This document shows, one piece after another, positions 6,613-8,291 of a stretch of 8,291 nucleotides of DNA; the first letter of the stretch is position 1; every line of letters starts with the position of its first letter. Under the pieces are notes generated by a model, which worked only from the letters and a program-made list of their open reading frames with translations, did no database searches and was not told the origin of the DNA. Location of the stretch: assembly GCA_003223775.1 (NCBI GenBank), contig QHWK01000031.1, forward strand, positions 1 to 8,291, read 5' to 3'. The translations under genes and the position numbers were made by a program. This stretch comes from Acidobacteriota bacterium (lineage in GTDB: Bacteria > Acidobacteriota > Vicinamibacteria > Vicinamibacterales > CAVVIG01).

Positions 6613-6638
6613 TACGATGGGTTCGCGACGTTGTTTAC
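6613..6638 (-). promoter_or_regulatory. Possible ECF-type self-promoter of the sigma gene
   Basis: On the minus strand GTAAAC (6638-6633) is followed after 16 nt by CGTA (6616-6613). This resembles the AAC...CGT layout of many ECF-recognised promoters. Transcription would begin only a few bases before the ATG at 6604, in keeping with the missing ribosome-binding site. It is a pattern match only. Confidence 0.35.
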
Positions 6639-6665
6639 AGTCTACTCCGTACTCGGCGCGTTGTA

Positions 6666-6694
6666 TTGACTGGACCGATCGCGGCGAGTACGAT
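6666..6694 (+). promoter_or_regulatory. Sigma-70-like promoter for pckA
   Basis: TTGACT (6666-6671), a 17-nt spacer, then TACGAT (6689-6694). It matches the -35 at 5 of 6 and the -10 at 4 of 6 positions with ideal spacing. The predicted start near 6701 gives a leader of about 43 nt. A 7-bp inverted repeat (ATCGCGG at 6678-6684, CCGCGAT at 6696-6702) brackets the -10 and could be an operator. Confidence 0.6.
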
Positions 6695-6732
6695 CCCGCG
6701 ATTCGGCGTATGTTACTGGGCCTCCATACCTT

Positions 6733-6737
6733 AGGAG
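6733..6737 (+). promoter_or_regulatory. Ribosome-binding site of pckA
   Basis: AGGAG lies 6 nt before the ATG at 6744 and fixes the start of pckA. Confidence 0.85.
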
Positions 6738-6743
6738 CGTTCG

Positions 6744-8291
6744 ATGAGCATCGGCCTTGACCGCCCGCGCGGCCTGGAGCACGAAGGGATCACCTCCGAT
6801 CGCATCCACTGGAATCTCGCTCCGGCGGCGCTCTACGAAGAAGCGGTGCGCCGGCAGGAAGGCTTGATCGCCGCCGCGGGTCCGCTCTCGTGCCGCACCG
6901 GGACGCACACCGGCCGCTCGCCCAACGACAAGTTCGTCGTCCGCGAATCGCCGAGCGATCGCGAGATCGAGTGGGGCAAGACGAACAGGCCGATGGAGCC
7001 GGCGCAGTTCGACGTGCTGCACGCGGAACTGTTGAGGTCGCTGAACGGTAAGGATCTGTTCGTGCAGGATGTGTATGCCGGCGCCGATCCCGCCTACCGC
7101 CTGCCGGTCCGCATCATCACCGAGTACGCGTGGCACAGTCTCTTCTGCCGCAACCTGTTCATCGACGATCCGCAGGCGGCCAGCGAAGCCGCGCCCCAGT
7201 TCACGGTGATCGACACGCCGAGCTTCAAAGCGGATCCCAAGCGCCACGGCGTCAACTCCGACGTCGTGATCGCGGTCAGCTTCGCGAAGAAGCTCGTGCT
7301 GATCGGCGGGACGAGCTACGCGGGCGAGATGAAGAAATCGATCTTCTCGATCCTGAATTACATCCTGCCGCTGCAGGGCGTGCTGTCGATGCATTGTTCG
7401 GCCAACGTCGGGTCGTCGGGCGACGTCGCGCTGTTCTTCGGCCTCTCGGGCACCGGCAAGACGACGCTGTCGAGCGATCCGGATCGCATGCTCGTCGGCG
7501 ACGACGAGCACGGGTGGAGCGATCGCGGCGTGTTCAACTTCGAGGGCGGCTGCTACGCGAAGACGATCCGCCTTTCGGCCGAGGCCGAGCCGCAGATCTT
7601 CGCGACGACGCGGCGGTTCGGCACGGTGCTCGAGAATGTCGTCGTCGATCCGGCGACGCGCGAGCTGCACCTGGACGACGATCGCTACACCGAGAACACG
7701 CGCGCGGCGTATCCGATCTCGTTCATCGACAACGCCGTGGCGTCGGGGCAGGCCGGGCATCCACGCCATGTCGTGATGCTCACGGCCGACGCGTTCGGCG
7801 TGCTGCCGCCGATCGCGCGCCTCACGCCCGAAGGCGCGATGTATCACTTCCTCTCGGGTTACACGGCGAAGGTGGCCGGCACCGAAAAGGGCGTCACGGA
7901 GCCGAAGGCGACCTTCAGCACGTGCTTCGGCGCGCCGTTCCTGCCGCTCGCTCCAGGCCGCTACGCGCGCATGCTCGGCGAGAAGATCGCGCGCCACGAC
8001 GCGCGCGTCTGGCTGGTGAACACCGGCTGGACCGGCGGACCCTACGGCGTCGGCAAGCGCATGAAGATCGGTTACACGCGCGCGATGATCCGCGCCGCGC
8101 TGTCGGGCGCGCTCGATGCGGCCGCCTACGAGCGCGATCCGATCTTCAACCTCGACGTCCCGGTCAGCTGTCCGCCGGTGCCGCCCGAGGTACTGAAGCC
8201 GCGCGAGACATGGGCGAGCCGCGCCGAATACGATCTGCAGGCGTCGAAGCTCGCGAAGATGTTCGTCGACAACTTCAAAACCTTCGAACAC
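6744..8291 (+). CDS. pckA: Phosphoenolpyruvate carboxykinase (ATP), 3' end outside the window
   Basis: The frame is open for 516 codons to the last base; the family is usually 520-540 residues, so only a short C-terminal piece is missing. The enzyme converts oxaloacetate and ATP to PEP, CO2 and ADP, the entry step of gluconeogenesis, in the cytoplasm. Hallmarks in order are RTGTHTGRSPNDKF with substrate-binding R58; Y192 and K198 in SYAGEMKKS; H217 in SMHCSANVG; the P-loop GLSGTGKTTLS with K239; the Mg/Mn-binding VGDDEHGW (D253, D254); R320 in ENTRAAYP; GTEKGVTEPKATFSTCFGAPF; and NTGWTGGPYGVGKRMKI. All catalytic residues known from E. coli PckA have counterparts. The P-loop form and overall pattern identify the ATP-dependent rather than the GTP-dependent family. 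It is divergent from the sigma gene with a clear promoter and ribosome-binding site of its own. No sign of damage. Confidence 0.97.
   Translation, partial: MSIGLDRPRGLEHEGITSDRIHWNLAPAALYEEAVRRQEGLIAAAGPLSCRTGTHTGRSPNDKFVVRESPSDREIEWGKTNRPMEPAQFDVLHAELLRSLNGKDLFVQDVYAGADPAYRLPVRIITEYAWHSLFCRNLFIDDPQAASEAAPQFTVIDTPSFKADPKRHGVNSDVVIAVSFAKKLVLIGGTSYAGEMKKSIFSILNYILPLQGVLSMHCSANVGSSGDVALFFGLSGTGKTTLSSDPDRMLVGDDEHGWSDRGVFNFEGGCYAKTIRLSAEAEPQIFATTRRFGTVLENVVVDPATRELHLDDDRYTENTRAAYPISFIDNAVASGQAGHPRHVVMLTADAFGVLPPIARLTPEGAMYHFLSGYTAKVAGTEKGVTEPKATFSTCFGAPFLPLAPGRYARMLGEKIARHDARVWLVNTGWTGGPYGVGKRMKIGYTRAMIRAALSGALDAAAYERDPIFNLDVPVSCPPVPPEVLKPRETWASRAEYDLQASKLAKMFVDNFKTFEH

Noticed and set aside
6642..8291. 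549-codon open frame on the minus strand covering all of pckA
   Set aside because: It is antisense to an unmistakable PEP carboxykinase with all catalytic motifs. Its composition is Arg/Ala/His-rich as expected from a high-GC shadow frame, and it has no recognisable domain.

Overview
The window is GC-rich and densely coding. It looks like a chromosomal segment of a free-living Gram-negative bacterium: it has Sec signal peptides, a TolC-type outer-membrane protein, a Spy/CpxP-type periplasmic protein, and an ECF sigma factor with a zinc-type anti-sigma factor. The combination of a large secreted M14 peptidase, an ECF sigma/anti-sigma pair, a long-form IspH and a Spy-TolC pair suggests an uncultured Acidobacteriota-like soil lineage (for example Vicinamibacteria). 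That placement is inference only. No tRNA, rRNA, CRISPR, transposase or phage gene is visible.

Layout. At the left end, on the minus strand, a Spy/CpxP-like periplasmic protein (536-1003) is translationally coupled by an ATGA overlap to the start of a TolC-family outer-membrane efflux protein that runs off the window (1-539). Such pairs usually head an RND efflux operon whose remaining genes would lie beyond coordinate 1. Upstream, also on minus, lies a large secreted M14 zinc carboxypeptidase-like gene (1109-3695). Its catalytic domain is intact, but its C-terminal part is split over three frames by two lesions, each sitting on a palindrome. Diverging from it on plus is a short gene for an exported or anchored protein of unknown function (3827-4081). 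It meets the minus-strand ispH gene (4104-5276) head-on at a bidirectional terminator that fills the gap between the two stop codons.

ispH encodes the plant/cyanobacterial-type long form of HMBPP reductase, the last enzyme of the MEP isoprenoid pathway. It lies 27 nt downstream of a two-gene regulatory cassette: an ECF sigma factor (5915-6604) and a membrane-anchored zinc-binding anti-sigma factor (5304-5918), which overlap by GTGA. Sigma, anti-sigma and ispH could therefore form one transcript. A 139-bp divergent region separates the sigma gene from pckA (ATP-type PEP carboxykinase, gluconeogenesis), which starts at 6744 on plus and remains open to the window's end, nearly full length. This region holds a good sigma-70-like promoter for pckA and a possible ECF-type self-promoter for the sigma gene.

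I found no clear new multi-gene system. The most distinctive observations are the palindromic element at the frame break of the peptidase gene, its shared core with the nearby terminator hairpin, and the coupling of a long-form IspH to a sigma/anti-sigma pair.
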